Source: Augochlora pura
Lineage: Eukaryota > Arthropoda > Insecta > Hymenoptera > Halictidae
DNA: 64,000 bases
Reading direction: 5' to 3'
Assembly (NCBI RefSeq): GCF_028453695.1
Contig: NC_135779.1
Coordinates: 12,846,831 to 12,910,830, forward strand
Each line of letters starts with the position of its first letter. Within the stretch, counting starts at the first letter, position 1. The notes below the pieces were generated by a model. The model was not told where the DNA came from, did not search any database, and saw only the letters and a list, made by a program, of their open reading frames with translations. The position numbers and the translations under genes are program-made. Shown piece after piece: positions 38,026-51,383 of this stretch.

Positions 38026-41000
38026 CGACGGTTTTAAGTAGTAGCAGGAAAGGAATCCATCTGCTGGCGAATGGCGGAGGTAGTCGCCACACTTTTTACA
38101 GCAAGGACACGAAATTTACTTTATAAACTTTGGACACTGGTAATATTCCCAAATAAGTTCAATCCTGTGTTAACTGCTGATTAAATATTGATTGATAAAT
38201 ACGACTGATGATTGATGAATATATAATAATTGTAAAACTGTAAAGTACATAAATAAGGCATACGAATAATTTCAGTTACAGTATCAGGTCAATATAAAAT
38301 GTAGATATTTTGTCAGAATCATTGCTGCGTGAATAAATTTTTATTAGAAATATACAATGATTGTAAAAATGTAAAATACACGAGTTTCATTATATTGATT
38401 AAAAATTACATCTCGGTTTGATAATTCTAGAAACTGAATATTTAACAGCTCGGTCACTTTAATTATTGGCTGCATAAACAGCACCACACGCGAGTATTTG
38501 TAATCAACTTGCATACCATCGAGTCATGCATTTTATTTTTCATTACTCGAAAAGATTCAAAAATAAAATAGACAGGTGTGGTAAAACGAACAATATCATT
38601 TGTACATAAACATATGCAACTGCGATAAAAGAGACTAGAAGATGCATAAAAGTAGAAAGAAATATGAAAACGTTGTTTTGAACAAATTGATGAAAAATAT
38701 TCAAATGAAAAAAATGTTCATGAATATTGTCACGATAAACCGTAGATAAATAATATCGCGATAAAACGTTCATAAATATTATAACACTGAGATTCGTTAG
38801 CAGTGTCAGGAGACGGTTTTACACGATATAAGATCATGTAGCGCAGACCAATGTTGCTTTTACATTCTTCCACGGTGAAAATCAAAGCACCGTACCGTGG
38901 CAGAATGAAAGGTTCGATACGAGCATAATATCCAAAAGGGACGGTACAAGAGCAGACATAAATAATAATTTATCTTCCGTCGCATCTATACGTCGAGAGG
39001 GTGGAAGAGGAAAACGGGATGGGTTGTTCAATAGAGACAGCTATCTGAAAGAGCGTGGAGAAGGTTCACCGCGGGAGTATTCGATTTTTATCGAGAAAGC
39101 GATCGAGCAATTACATCGAGATCCCCCGTCTTTCCCTCGGATCGCTTCTTTAACGCCGCCGTCGCCCCTGTAGGTCTCCTATATTTTCATTTCCTGCTCT
39201 TTTCTGGCAGACTGCTTTACTTTTCGTCTCAGACATTCCGTTTTCCCGCACGTACGGGCCCGCCTATCTGAAACGGATACGAGCACGCGACGTCGCGTCG
39301 CGTCGTTTCGTCGCGAAAAGAGTGGAGATAAGAAGCCCCGGTAAGAGGCTTTCTTTAATGAATACTTCGCCGCTCGCGAAAATATAAGCTCACTTACACG
39401 GAACGGTCCGTCGCGAGCGCTGCCTCGCGCTGAATAGGCCGCCGAAAACTTTAATCTAATTTTGATTATTAAAAACTCGCCGGTATTGTTGAACACGCTC
39501 TGTTCAACGAATTGCAATGTTCCTTTTGTGTCTCCACAATGTAACCAGTTGATGCAACGAACACGAATTCGAAACTCGTTCCACGCCATTGTTCCTGACT
39601 TTTTAAAAACTTTAATTTTGAAAAGTGTCCAATTTTTAACTATTTGTTGTTTATTAAATCACGTAATTATAATAACAGTATAAACTAAAAAAGAAAAAGG
39701 AATGAGATAACGAAGCAGTAAGTAATCTAATCATGGACACATTTTGATAACAATGCCAAATGCCTTTACATTCGTAATGTTAGTATTAAGAATTTGTTTT
39801 GCTTTATTGAATTTATTTAGCGAAAAGTATTGATTGATCTTTAGGAAATATTTTTGTCAAAATTTTTATATAGACTGTTTCGGTAACTATTAAAGAGAGA
39901 AAAGCCATGTAACTGTTAAAACTATATTTTCCAATCGAGCTGTTTGCGTAAGTAGCTTGTTGCGTAAGTAGCTTATTCGAAGTATTAGAACTAAGGTGCT
40001 AGTAGACTGAAATTATAAATTAAATATATGTAAATAGAAACTATAATGAAGGTATATTTTTAAGTGAAATTAATTATGGTTGAATATTTGTTGCAATGCT
40101 GCTTTTATTAGTGTTTCTTGAGTTTTGTCAAAGCCCACTACACTTATGTTAAAATAATCTTTTATTTTATTATTCATAATTTAATTATGTCCAACTTTCT
40201 CAAATTATTTAATACGGAAGTACACGTTTCCTTGACTCACGTTTGTTGCAAATAATGAAAGAATTTCCTATTACATTAGCTATATATGTTTCTCTCTGAC
40301 ATTTTTGACCAGTTGAGGTTGATACTTGCGTTGATAATTATGTCATAATCATAGAAATATTTGTTCGGCGCGTGGACAGTGAAGGTGTTACCAGCGTCAT
40401 AATATTCATAGCAACTACCATATAATGTTCCTCGCAAAGTAAACCAAATTAATTTTACGAGTGTTTCAGCTTCGAACGAAACGTCCAGCAGGTTAATCAA
40501 ATTCCTCTGTCGAAATTTTTCAACGTTTTACAAGAAAAATATGTAGCGCAATAAATTATATTCATTTATTGGCCTTTTTCAATCTTTTTCAAACAAACAC
40601 AAAATGTAGCATATAATAAATACAATTTCTCTGTTAAATTCATTGAATATTTTACAAGAATAATATGTTGAATAGAAAAAAAACGATGGCGGCAAAGAAT
40701 GTAACAGAAACAAATGATGGCCGCGAATGCTTTGAAATGCAGCATTGGTAACTTCATTTACTTTTAGGGAACTGCGAAACTGAGTGTATGCGAGCGTGAA
40801 GAGTGTGAAGGCGTTCGTTCCTTTGAAAAGAACCAGCGCGGAGGAAGTCGCGCGAGTGAAAACTGACCTGTGAGGCGCAGTCAAAGAGAATCATATTACG
40901 AGCACGTTTCATTCTCTTCTTATTCAGAGTCTTCCGGGTTAAACGTATTACCAACAATTTCGTAATTAAAATTGTTCCACGGATTCCTCTGTATTTAATG

Positions 41001-42435
41001 ACAATTGAATCCTGAAATAACGTTTGCTGTTAACTCATTAGAGACCCCGGCGCGCTGATTTTATATTTCATAAATTCTGCTAAATTATACTAAGAAATAA
41101 AAGACTTTGTTACATTTTCCAGCTAGAAAATTACATTTTTAGCACTTGGTTTCCTACAAACATTTCGCGCGCGATTGAAAAATTTTAAGAATTACGATAT
41201 GGGTAAAAAAAATATTTCGTTTGCCGACAATTTCGGAGGACGCTTTAATGAGCGCGGTAATTGGACACACACACCTTAGTACAGTAATTCGGATCTTTAT
41301 ACGAGAGATTCGATAGCAATACTGTTAACGAGATACGGAAATATATTGCGACACGATCACTTTCACAGCAGATTCTGGCGAGCCGTTGGCGCTGAAGGTT
41401 ATCGAATCCATTAGGAGAGAAGACAGACTAATCGATGGCAACTCGTATTCATAATCAGCTCGTTTTCCACGCGGGTTGGCGAGGTGTCCGCGCGCGAGGA
41501 ACGGCTGCCGTTGGAAAATTCGATTTGCTCGGTCGCCAGAGCCATGCTTTCCCGATTACGCTTAACACAATCTGTCTTCGTTTGTGCCATTCGCCTTTGA
41601 TACTATTTCGCAGCCATTGACGACGACGCTGCCATTGCGGCGGCGGACATACCCGGGCCGCGTTCGAGAAATAATGAAATTTGCTGGTGAAGCGGAGAAT
41701 TGTGATTAATGAGACATGAGCTGGTCCGTGAAAACCGGGGGCGGTCAGAGGGCGCACGCACGCACGCAATTTTCCGCGCTAACGCGCTCAGTCAACTCGG
41801 ATTCCGTCGCTACGCGAGATTCTTCGGTTCACGGACACGTCTGTTTAACCTTTTTCTGCTGGCTGCCTATATTTCTGCGTTGTTGGGCACTCGATGTGCA
41901 CTTGCATTTCGAAAATATGGAGCGATCCGTCGAATGGCTCCCAGCGCACAACGATCTGGCGAAGCAACGATCCTTGGTCAAAATTATTACAGCATTGTGT
42001 CAAGATTTAACACGTTAAGTACGCAACTAATTTTCGTGTGCAGGACTGGGGATTTCAAGGTTAAAAAATAAATGTGATTTTAACAGACAATGTATATTAT
42101 AGATATAATAAATATAATAGACAAAATCAAATAAATGAATGTAATAGACAAAAATGTAATTTTAACTAACAAATTTTATTTCGCAGCAGAATTGAACAAT
42201 TTTATAATAATTTAAATTCTCTCTACTATATTTTTACACTTGCATGTTACACTTTATACTTTATACTCTTTTTTAAAGTAATCAATGTAAAATCAAACTT
42301 CTCTCTACTCAAACAAATCTTTACACTTGCATGACCTTTTTCTTCTTGATCGCAAGAACGTCCGTTGAATACAAAATCAGAAATAGTACAAGTGGTTAAT
42401 TAAATTTGTCTCGACACTAGTTAAAATATTATTGT
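38026..42435. other. No gene seen; CpG-rich islands and AT-rich sequence
   Basis: CpG-rich islands by eye at 39.0-39.45 kb and 41.38-41.83 kb. A weak TTAA pair, 41845 (TTAACCTTTTTC) and 42061 (AAGGTTAA), may bound another MITE. Frames in the islands match no family I know. Confidence 0.45.
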
Positions 42436-43080
42436 TGGGGTGTCACGGCGTCGTCGGTAATAGCGACGAATTGTGATGTTATATGTGTGGACTGTATTAA
42501 AAGTAGGACCGAAATTTAGTGGCGAAAAAAACTTATATATATAGCCTCGTACTATATACGAGGATATATACGTACTATATACCTTTCCTTTGGAGGTCTA
42601 ATCCAACTCTAAGAGGTGTCTGAGTTCATCGAATGCTATTCCAACTCTGTCTTTCTAAAAAATGCTCTCTGTCGAGGTAAACTGTTACCCCTCTCACGCA
42701 TTTCTAATACTGGCTGATTGGTTTTCCATAATTTTAACAATAACCATCCAGCGAGTCTGTTTTAAGACGGCACCTTTAAGAAGGTGGGGCGACAGCGATA
42801 TTTTAACAAAGATTTTTAACGGGAAATTCCTCTAGATGCAATTACAGCTGGTCGCCGTTGTAAACTAACATGGAACTTACCCTTCGGAACTTTCCATTTT
42901 TATGACACGTCTTGGCTATTGAGGCCGCGAGAAGCGAAATCCTAAAACTAGCAATAAAGTATGCGTTCTCTCGGCAGGAAAATTATTTTAAATCTAAATT
43001 GCCTACCAGCCGTTAGCGAAAAATCCTAACCTCAAAAATAGCCGGCCAGGTACGTCCGTGTCATAAAGAATATTAGTGCT
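42436..43080 (+). repeat. Retroelement-like fragment, boundaries unknown
   Basis: 42890-43055 resembles 7789-7945 (shared GCTATTGAG-CCG and CCTCAAAAATAGCC). The upstream part, from TGTCACGGCGTCG at 42442, has the look of an LTR start. No coding frame and no target duplication found. Confidence 0.3.
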
Positions 43081-43105
43081 GGGCAGTAGCAATTATTGAG
43101 TCTTG

Positions 43106-43140
43106 TTAACCCTTTCACAACTAAGGGAAACATATTCCCA
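43106..43140. repeat. Single TTAACCCTTTCACAAC end with palindrome
   Basis: A lone element end at 43106 followed by GGGAAACATATTCCC (43125..43139), an imperfect palindrome with an AT centre. A partner end was not found. Other lone ends are at 12444 (TTAACACTTTA) and 44466 (TTAACCCTGGAACG). Confidence 0.4.
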
Positions 43141-43502
43141 CATTTTAAAATTGGTTATAGTCGTATTTAATTATAACGTTACCTGCATCTTGCATACAAA
43201 ATGTCAAAATAGAACGCATGCCGAATACAATCACGTAAACGGGAAAATTTAGAAAGAAAAGAACTGTCAAATCAATTGGTATAATACCAATGCTGAAACA
43301 TTTGCAGGCTGTATTCTGTTATTATCTCAGTTTATTGCGTCGCGTAATAATATATTACTGTTTTCTCACATGCTTTATACTATTCGTTAAGAATAACTTT
43401 GTGCAATAATAAAGTCAAGATTATGTTACAACAAATAAATCAGTGAAACACATTGCATACTAAGCTTAATCATAATTTGTATCGCACTTATCGAAATGTC
43501 AC

Positions 43503-43664
43503 GAATTATCCTTCTGCTTATGAACAAAAATGAACAATTTGAGAAGAGAAGATTCTGTCATTTGAGCCTCGCGGCTACACTATAAAAACGAGCCGCGAGG
43601 TTCAAATGATCGTATCTCCCCTTCCCAAATAGTTCATTTTTCTTTACAAGCTAAAGGAAAATTG
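43503..43664. repeat. Long hairpin, 74-nt arms and 14-nt loop
   Basis: Left arm 43503..43576 and right arm 43591..43664 pair with scattered mismatches. The 18 bp nearest the loop (CATTTGAGCCTCGCGGCT on the left) have a single mismatch. The loop is 43577..43590. Confidence 0.8.
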
Positions 43665-44049
43665 GGAAGAATTTGGTGTACCCCCGAGCTTTATTTTTCA
43701 GACAGCATGGAGCCGAATTGTACGGGATGATGCACTTGAAATTGATGTACCCTTGATAACAATTAAATCAGCTTCATACTTATATATGCTTTTTTTCGTC
43801 TTCAGAGAAACAAAATATACTGACAAAGGTAGGCACTTTAACTGAAATCTAGGACATCTCGTATATTTCAAAGTTTTAACTAAAATGGTATATGGAAAAT
43901 TGTACAAACAGATATTTCATAAGAATATTTTCTTATTTTTCGCACGGTATCAACCTATACCCGTTTGTTCGTGTTCAAATATGTAATGTACAAAGTATCG
44001 TAAAGGAATATAAATATAAGGAACATCGAAAATGAATGCATGAACTATG

Positions 44050-44400
44050 ACTAACAAATCTACATTATAAAGCTCCAGTATAATTTTCTGAAAAACATGT
44101 AGATTCAGAAAAGGAATGGTGCAGAATTATTTTTAATGATGAGAAGAAATTTTATATGATATAAACCTGGTGATTATACTTCTCGTTTGCTTTATTATGT
44201 GTCCGTTCCACTGGAATAGTAATTATTCTGCAGTTTATTTACAGAAATTCGGAACTGTAAAAAATGTCAATAACAAAATGTTATGTATAAAATGTACAAT
44301 ATACATTTCGATATATCCAGCAGAATTAGAAATATTATACAAAAAATATTGGAAAAAGTATTTAAAGAGCACGATTTCGGTTTACAAGCAACATACGATA
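44050..44400 (+). pseudogene. Decayed Tc1/mariner-type transposase fragment
   Basis: Reading 44081..44161 gives FSEKHVDSEKEWCRIIFNDE followed by KKF, bounded by stops. This is the Tc1-like pattern around the first half of the catalytic core (H-V-x-W and the F-S-D-E-K-K-F box, with the motif's S changed to N). Upstream 44057..44080 continues the alignment weakly. Near 44320 a second frame gives AELEILYKKYWKKYLKS, like the region before the second catalytic Asp. Several stops and frame changes show it is dead. No terminal repeats found. Confidence 0.6.
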
Positions 44401-44519
44401 TTCCGCGAGTCTTGCGAATATCGATTCGGTATTTCTTCAGACAAGAATAGAACATCTATCTACTTAACCCTGGAACGACACTCTGGGGTTGCCAGCGACA
44501 CCATGAAATTTTAATCTTG

Positions 44520-46310
44520 TCTACAGACGAAGACTTATTTATCATGCATTTCAATATAACTTCACAAACTTTCCATCTTCACCGGCTTAACAACAGAAAT
44601 CCCAACCGTGCGATTATAATGTCTCGAGAGGTTCAAAGAAGAATGAGACCACAATTAGAAAATCTGGAACAGTATTCCAAAGAATTACAGTTCTCTCGGC
44701 GTTAAAATATTTTCAAAGTTTTTGAAACATAACCTGAAAAAAAAATACCTGACGAATATTTCTTCGAGCACTATGAATCATGCTAAAAGCGCATCAAAAT
44801 CAACATGTCACTACCTGACGGGATCCCGAGGTCAAAAACTCTTTATTCAAACTGTGTCACTTTCATAAATCTGTCGAACACGAAATGGCTTCGGGTTATC
44901 TGTCTTTGACTCTTGAAAAATAAGCAGTCGCTGGCGAACTAATACGCGAAGACAATAAACGGTAATTATTATTCAGTAATTTTTCTTATTAAATGTGCTA
45001 GATGTGTAATGATTCATAAAAGTCTAAGTAGGCACGTTTCATTTCAGAAATTGGAAATGAAGATGTTGAAGATTTTGTAGTTGGTTTTCACACAATTTTA
45101 AATTGTGAGAAATCTAAGATACAATTTCGTAATAGTGCACACAAATAGATTAGAAATGTAACGTTTTGGAATTCACTGTACTTTGTTTACAACCTAGATT
45201 TATTGTTAATGCGAAATGCAGTTTGCCAACTCAATTTCTACGAGATTTATTTATCATTATCACGGTAACAAATATTATTTTCTTTTATTATGTAAAATCT
45301 TTGCTGTTTAATTTCAAATAATTAAATTTCGATAGACGTGTGTCGACTTTTGAGATCATCCAAGTATCGCCGACTTATTTCCTCATTGTACTGTTGTAAT
45401 TTCAAGATTATCTCCTAATCACAATTTGCTACACATTATTTTCATCGAATCATTTTGAATATTCGATAAATATATTTATTTTGCAATTTTAATCATAATT
45501 AATTCATAATGATGAATAGTAGATTTTCTCTTAATACACGTCCACACAATTTATCTATGCTACGGTAAAACTTCAAACTTCAAATCGAAAATATTAACAA
45601 GTTTAGCAAATTATACACAGAAAAATACCGCAGTATGCAGCTGCTTCAAGGAGTTATAGACGCGAGGGGTTAATACGTTCGAGAAGCCATCAAGAACTTA
45701 ATTAAGATTACAACCACGATGCGAAATATTACAACAAACTCTATCGTTAATTACATTCTCGATCAAACTTCCAACTATTACCACCGGGGCGACAATAACA
45801 CTATCACAAACTGTAGACATCCCCTCGTTAAATGTCGCAAACATAAACGTACGAATGCTTCCCGCGGCGACTCAATGCAAAGCGAAAACAGCCATGGGGC
45901 TCCAATTCCCCCAAAAACATCAACTGAGATTCCAGCCCGATCAGTCAATACACGGCTTCGATGTTGTGCTTTACCAGTTTCAGATTGCTTATTCAGCTAA
46001 CGGAACTCCCATGTTCTTGTGAGTGTTCACCGTGAAATAGGCGGCGCGGGCGTTGTAGCTGAGGGATTGGAATTCTGGCAAACGTTCGTCGCTGAAAGTA
46101 GAGTAGATGTATTGGTTGTGTGGTGGCCAATGCACTGCCATTGCCCATCTCTATTACTATTCATATTTTCTTATTTGCCGTTTGGCTACAATTCCTACTG
46201 AGCCACAAAACCGCAAACTAATAAATATACTTGTGGTTGCAAAGAAGCACAAAGCATATCACATGATTTATGTTATACATGATAGTATTTTCACATCGAG
46301 TTCTGATCGC
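44520..46310. other. No gene seen
   Basis: Mostly AT-rich; a slightly CpG-richer part at 45.8-46.1 kb. A lone GAGGGGTTAA end is at about 45664. Open frames are short and match nothing I recognise. Confidence 0.45.
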
Positions 46311-46322
46311 TAATGTTTCGTA

Positions 46323-46578
46323 TTAGCCCCTTGCTCTACCGCTGCTTTTATGCTTTGACGATTACCACTTGTTCGTACTTAATAATTTTCCTAATAGGAC
46401 CAGACAATGTTTGTTCCATGTATTCTCTTTATTTACCTTCGTTTCTATACTTTGATAACAGAAGAAGTTATGTTTACTTCGACTTAGAAGAAATTAATAA
46501 TATTCATATTTAGTAGAGTTAGTAGAGTTTAAAATCTTCACCACGAGTTTGACTTGTTATCGTAGCGCAAGGGGTTAG
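46323..46578. mobile_element. MITE, CCCCTTGCACTAT family, copy 2, TTAG target copies
   Basis: A 256-bp element with ends TTAGCCCCTTGCTCTAC and the inverted GTAGCGCAAGGGGTTAG. The flanking four bases are TTAG on both sides in the same orientation, which fits a 4-bp target duplication at a non-canonical site. Interior shared with 53493..53723, including the run translating FDLEE-NNIHI. Confidence 0.75.
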
Positions 46579-47580
46579 TAGGGTTTCAAATAGCATTGTT
46601 TATTTTTCAGCCATTCGAATTTGTCTCTTTACGACTTGTTTTTTGATACATAGATAAATCCTGCATCCTAGAGCTCAATTAATGCAGAAATTAAAATTTT
46701 TCAAAATTGCGTCCAGCTGCATTTTATCTTACAACTATCGATGCTGTTTCCAGTGATTATGTTTAATTAACGAGGAAACCATTTTTTCTGTACCATGAAT
46801 TGTTGGTAAAGAAAGTGTAGAATTGTTTGTCCTGCTTACAATAAACGTGAAGGTTGCACTGTAAATAGAGAAGCTACATTTACTAACTAAATATATGAAT
46901 TACGTTGCATGTCATCTAAACATAACCACGGAAAGGAATAGAAAGAAATTAGTTGAAGAAAGCAGTGAATTAAAATTAATAGCAAATATGTATATTGAAA
47001 CAGTAGAGAGAATTGAAACGAAGAAAAACAAATTATAACGAGATAGAAGAAAATTAGAAGAAAAAGAAAATACAAAGAATGAAAGGAATAAGAATAACAT
47101 CAACAAAAACGAATATTATAAATGAAGCAAAATAGAACATTTTTTTGTATCATTATATGTCATATATCACCAAATTAAGGTTTTCAACCACCAGAAATTG
47201 AAATATAGGTAAGCGAATGTTTCTTAATTATGTTGCATTTATAGATTATACAGAAATGGTATTAAATATAGCCAGAACTGATGTACAAGTGACTACAAAT
47301 GGTTATTTTACTATTTTTGTACAATGACAATTTTTTAATCATTTTGTTACCTTATTATTAATTAGATATCACGTCGGAAGATACTAAATAATTCATTAGA
47401 ATTTGCACATTTCTAATGTAACAAAACAAAACTTTAAGAATATTTGTGTTGATACTCATAAACAGTCGAGGACATATACATGTACTATATATATGAACGC
47501 CATTTAAAACAGTATAACTTATATAAAAATATCTAAGGTCCTTTGACGTAACTTGTTCCTTAACAGAAATCTTGTACGAC

Positions 47581-47761
47581 GCATCGTAAATGAGTTATAA
47601 ATGAAAAACATTGGCCAGTGAGAGGCGAGCTCCATTGGCGCGTGGTCGCCGAGCCAACGAGCGGACAAAGATCAATTTTGTTAATTGGCTCAGCCGTCTC
47701 ACGCCAGCGGTACTCCTCCCTCATTGGTCAATGTTTTTCGTTAATAATTCGTTTACGATGC
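47581..47761. repeat. Foldback element, arms about 50 bp
   Basis: GCATCGTAAATGAGTTATAA at 47581 pairs with the inverted sequence ending at 47761 (about 40 of 50 bases across the arms). The interior is CpG-rich. Its right arm runs into 47735..47852, which is related to 37895..38025. Confidence 0.7.
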
Positions 47762-47861
47762 CCCGGAGAAAAATATTGTAAAAGAAAAAGTTGCTTGAAG
47801 TATTCTCAGATGTCCTCTATTTCTGCGTTGTTAGACATTTTTAGGACACTCAAGAAATCTA

Positions 47862-50800
47862 TAACGCGGCCACAACCGATACGTCTACCCCACTGTTACG
47901 CATTCAGACTCGATATCCGAGTAAATGGTTCACGAGTCGGTATCTTGTCACAATTTCAGGCCCGAGTGATCAGAGGCAGGTAAGAACTCGCTTGAAAACG
48001 GCACGGGATGGCTCGCGGACGCGAATATCCGCTCTATGTTTTAAACCACTTTGCATGCAGCCGTTCCGTTCGATTCGCGAAAGGTCAAATTCCGCCTCGG
48101 GCCGAATAAAGAGCGGAAGACATAAAAGCGTCTGTATGGTCGACGGGCCTGGAACGCGGAGACGAAAAATATCTTTGACGTTCGATTCCGAGGCAGCTCT
48201 CCGACCAGCGAACTTTATTGCGACGAGGATTTCATATATGCATGGAGGACCCGGTCGAAGGAAACCGTCAGCCTGAAATTGGACGGCGCTGCGTTTACTT
48301 GTCGAACGAACAAAAGCGCCTTTGTTCCCACCTCGCTCACCCGCCGCCCCTTCCTTTGTCTCGTGGACTTTTTACAGAGCCGATGCAACGTCGCGTCCCC
48401 CCCTCCGCCCTGTCGGTCACTCGTAATTGCACGCGGATGAATTTAGACCGCAGATGCGAAGGGACTTGCCACTTCCGAGATAGGGACAGTTTTGCGGCGA
48501 CCGCGGAGAATGGGGAAACATCGAACGGAATGTTTTCTGGGTGTGTCAACACAGCGTTTCTACGAGGAATAAGAAAAGTAAACGAGAGCGGCCGAAGCGG
48601 CTGAAGGAGGAAAGCAATTAGAAGTAACTGGATTCGTAGGGAAATGCATCGACAATGTGTACGATTTTTGTGGAGGGTTTGATGGAGACGCGAGAGGTAA
48701 GCCAGATGTCCCAATTATCGTGCCTGCCCCAATTTTCGTACCATCGGATCAAAAACGTATAGAGAAAGGAAAGTTGTATACATAAATTGACATCTCTCTC
48801 TCTCTCTCTCTCTGAATGTAACATGTTTATAGGTAAAACATAATAAAAATATGTAGATCGTTAATTTATATATAACACTTTTCTTGCATTATACCTTGTT
48901 GAGACACGCACGATAATTGGGACATCTACCCTAGTTTTTGAGAAACTGTTCATTGTTTTCCGGGGACAACAGACAATGTTAAATGATGAAAATCTTCACA
49001 ATATTTTCGAAGCTAATAAATGGTAAAAGGAAAATTTTGTTCCAGTAGTGGTAGTGTAATTTTATTCCGTTTAAAAATATGCACTAGAATTTGTTCCCTC
49101 TGTAAATATAGTCAAGATTAATATAGAACGTTACAATAATTATATAGAAGCAAGAAAAAAATTGAAAATATCCGTCTGTATTGACACAGTGTTTTAAATT
49201 TTGTGAAAAAATAGTAATTTTGTAAAAAAATGTTTTCTTCTCAGTTTCTTAAGATTCTTATGTAAAATTCTTTATGTAACGTTACTGTTCATTTTGACAA
49301 TTGCTTCAATTACTTGAATTTCAATTAACATTGTTACTGATATCTAAACGAAAACCATATTTCTAATAGAAATAATTTTATTAGAAAATTATTTCTAATA
49401 TAGAAATATACAAATATTAACTTTTTCAAATATTACTAAAAACGTCAAAGTTATGATTATTTTTTTAGTATAAAAAACTTTTTTTTTAGTTTATGATTAT
49501 TCATAGTACTATACTTTTTTGACATTACCTTGTACCCACACTGTAGTATATTAGTGCTATATCTTCAGACATTAAATGCGAAAAAATACATCTTCTGCTC
49601 GTAAACAATTTCTTGAAACTTTTTATAATTTTCAGCTAACTATTACAGAAGAAAACCCTTCTAATGTACCAAGAGCTCATTAGTTAAAATGAAAGCAATT
49701 ATAATTTTTAATTCAAAAGAAGAGTATTACACTATATCGTGCTTAGTTTATAAAATTTTTAAAAATTTAGACGTTTAAAGATAAATTCGTAGCAGTATAA
49801 ATGGAGAATAAGTGTAAGCCTTTTAAATGACGTACCGGATAAATAAAATCTAAATTAAAATTTTATTGACACTAAATTTTATAGTGACCGTTTATATATG
49901 CCACAATTGAATAATAATGTAAAACACACAGAAGTTAAGAAAAAGGAAGTAGAAAATATAAATCAAACGACGATAAAATTATAAATAATAAAATCTGCAA
50001 CAGATTCCACGGCTACCTGCATGTTCAACTGATTTCCAAATAAACCATCGATACTATAAACACTTTCAGGAATAAAGAAACCATTTGTTTCATCCTTTTA
50101 AAATTTATTTCAAAGTCACTGGAATAATAACTATTTGAAATAAACCGAGGTATGCGTAAAAGCAATATTGATGTCGGAATGCAAATTCTTAATGCGAGGT
50201 CATTGTACATCGTGATATGCAAAAAGTTACCGGGGCAGCAAGCAATAACTCAAACGAAAATTAATTTCGCCGCGCGTTCCGAACGTCGAGGCGCGGCGCG
50301 GCGTCGCGCGCCGTTCCCTTTTTCCCCCATAAAATAAATGCACACATACATCCAGCCGCGTTTCACTTGATGCCTTCATATCCGTGGATTATTTACCCGC
50401 ATCTATCCAATTAGAGGAACGAGCCAACGATAAATTACACGGGGTTGCCGGTGAAAATTGTCGGGATCAGACGGAACGCAGAAACAGCGATATTATTCAT
50501 AAACTCGTGACGACGTTAACTGCAAACCGAGTTAAACCGCGACGATTGTAAAGCAAAAAGAGTGCGGCTGGCTCATCAATCTGTGCTTGAACCTGTTCCA
50601 AATCTGGCAGAAAATGTTGCGTTATAGAACACGTCGCTTACAAATACGTTTTTGACACTGGCTACCAAGCCAAGAACCTCACAAAATTTCATAAAGTTGA
50701 AGCTCGTTATTTGGTCAGATTAAAATAGTTTAAAATAGCAGGTTAAAATAATAGTGACGTAAGCGACATTTTCGAATATTTTTATTTATATAGTAATGAC

Positions 50801-51375
50801 TATGATTATATGATAAAATAACAAGTGAAATAAATTATAAAGTTACTGTAAATTTAGACAAAACTATCTTAAGAGTAAAGCTGGTTAGTGAACAGTACAT
50901 ATGTTAATAAGTAATAATACATCACCTATGGATAGTATATGTATACAATATATATAATATAGAATAAATGTCAATTATTATTTAATAATTGCTGAAAAAT
51001 CTGGAAGCGAAAATTAAATTCTGATTTAATAGTAGATTTAGAGAAACTCTATTTTACCGTTGCTTAACTAAGCACACAAATAAATCAGGAATGTACGAAA
51101 CATGTACAGCATCAATTCTCGCTTCGTAAAAGTACAACACACCTGCGAATAGGTAAGGTTACATTGTCTCATGTCGCAAGCGCAGCACATCTGCACACGG
51201 AAAGAAGAAACTTTTATCCCTTAAAGTCCATCTGACCAAGTAAAAATAGTCATCTTGGACATGCTTTACTAGAAAGTTCGCCAGAGTTTGGACAAGTTTT
51301 TCTCTCATTTGGAACGTGGTGGAACATGCCGAGCTACGCCCAGAAAATGCATTCGCATATGTAGAAGTAAAATAC
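47862..51375. other. No gene seen; CpG island, (CT)n tract and AT-rich DNA
   Basis: CpG-rich 47.99-48.56 kb with overlapping frames on both strands, none recognisable; (CT)n at 48792..48813; AT-rich 48.83-50.2 kb; CpG-rich patch at 50.26-50.54 kb; AT-rich to 51.1 kb. Confidence 0.45.
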
Positions 51376-51383
51376 ACAAAGGG

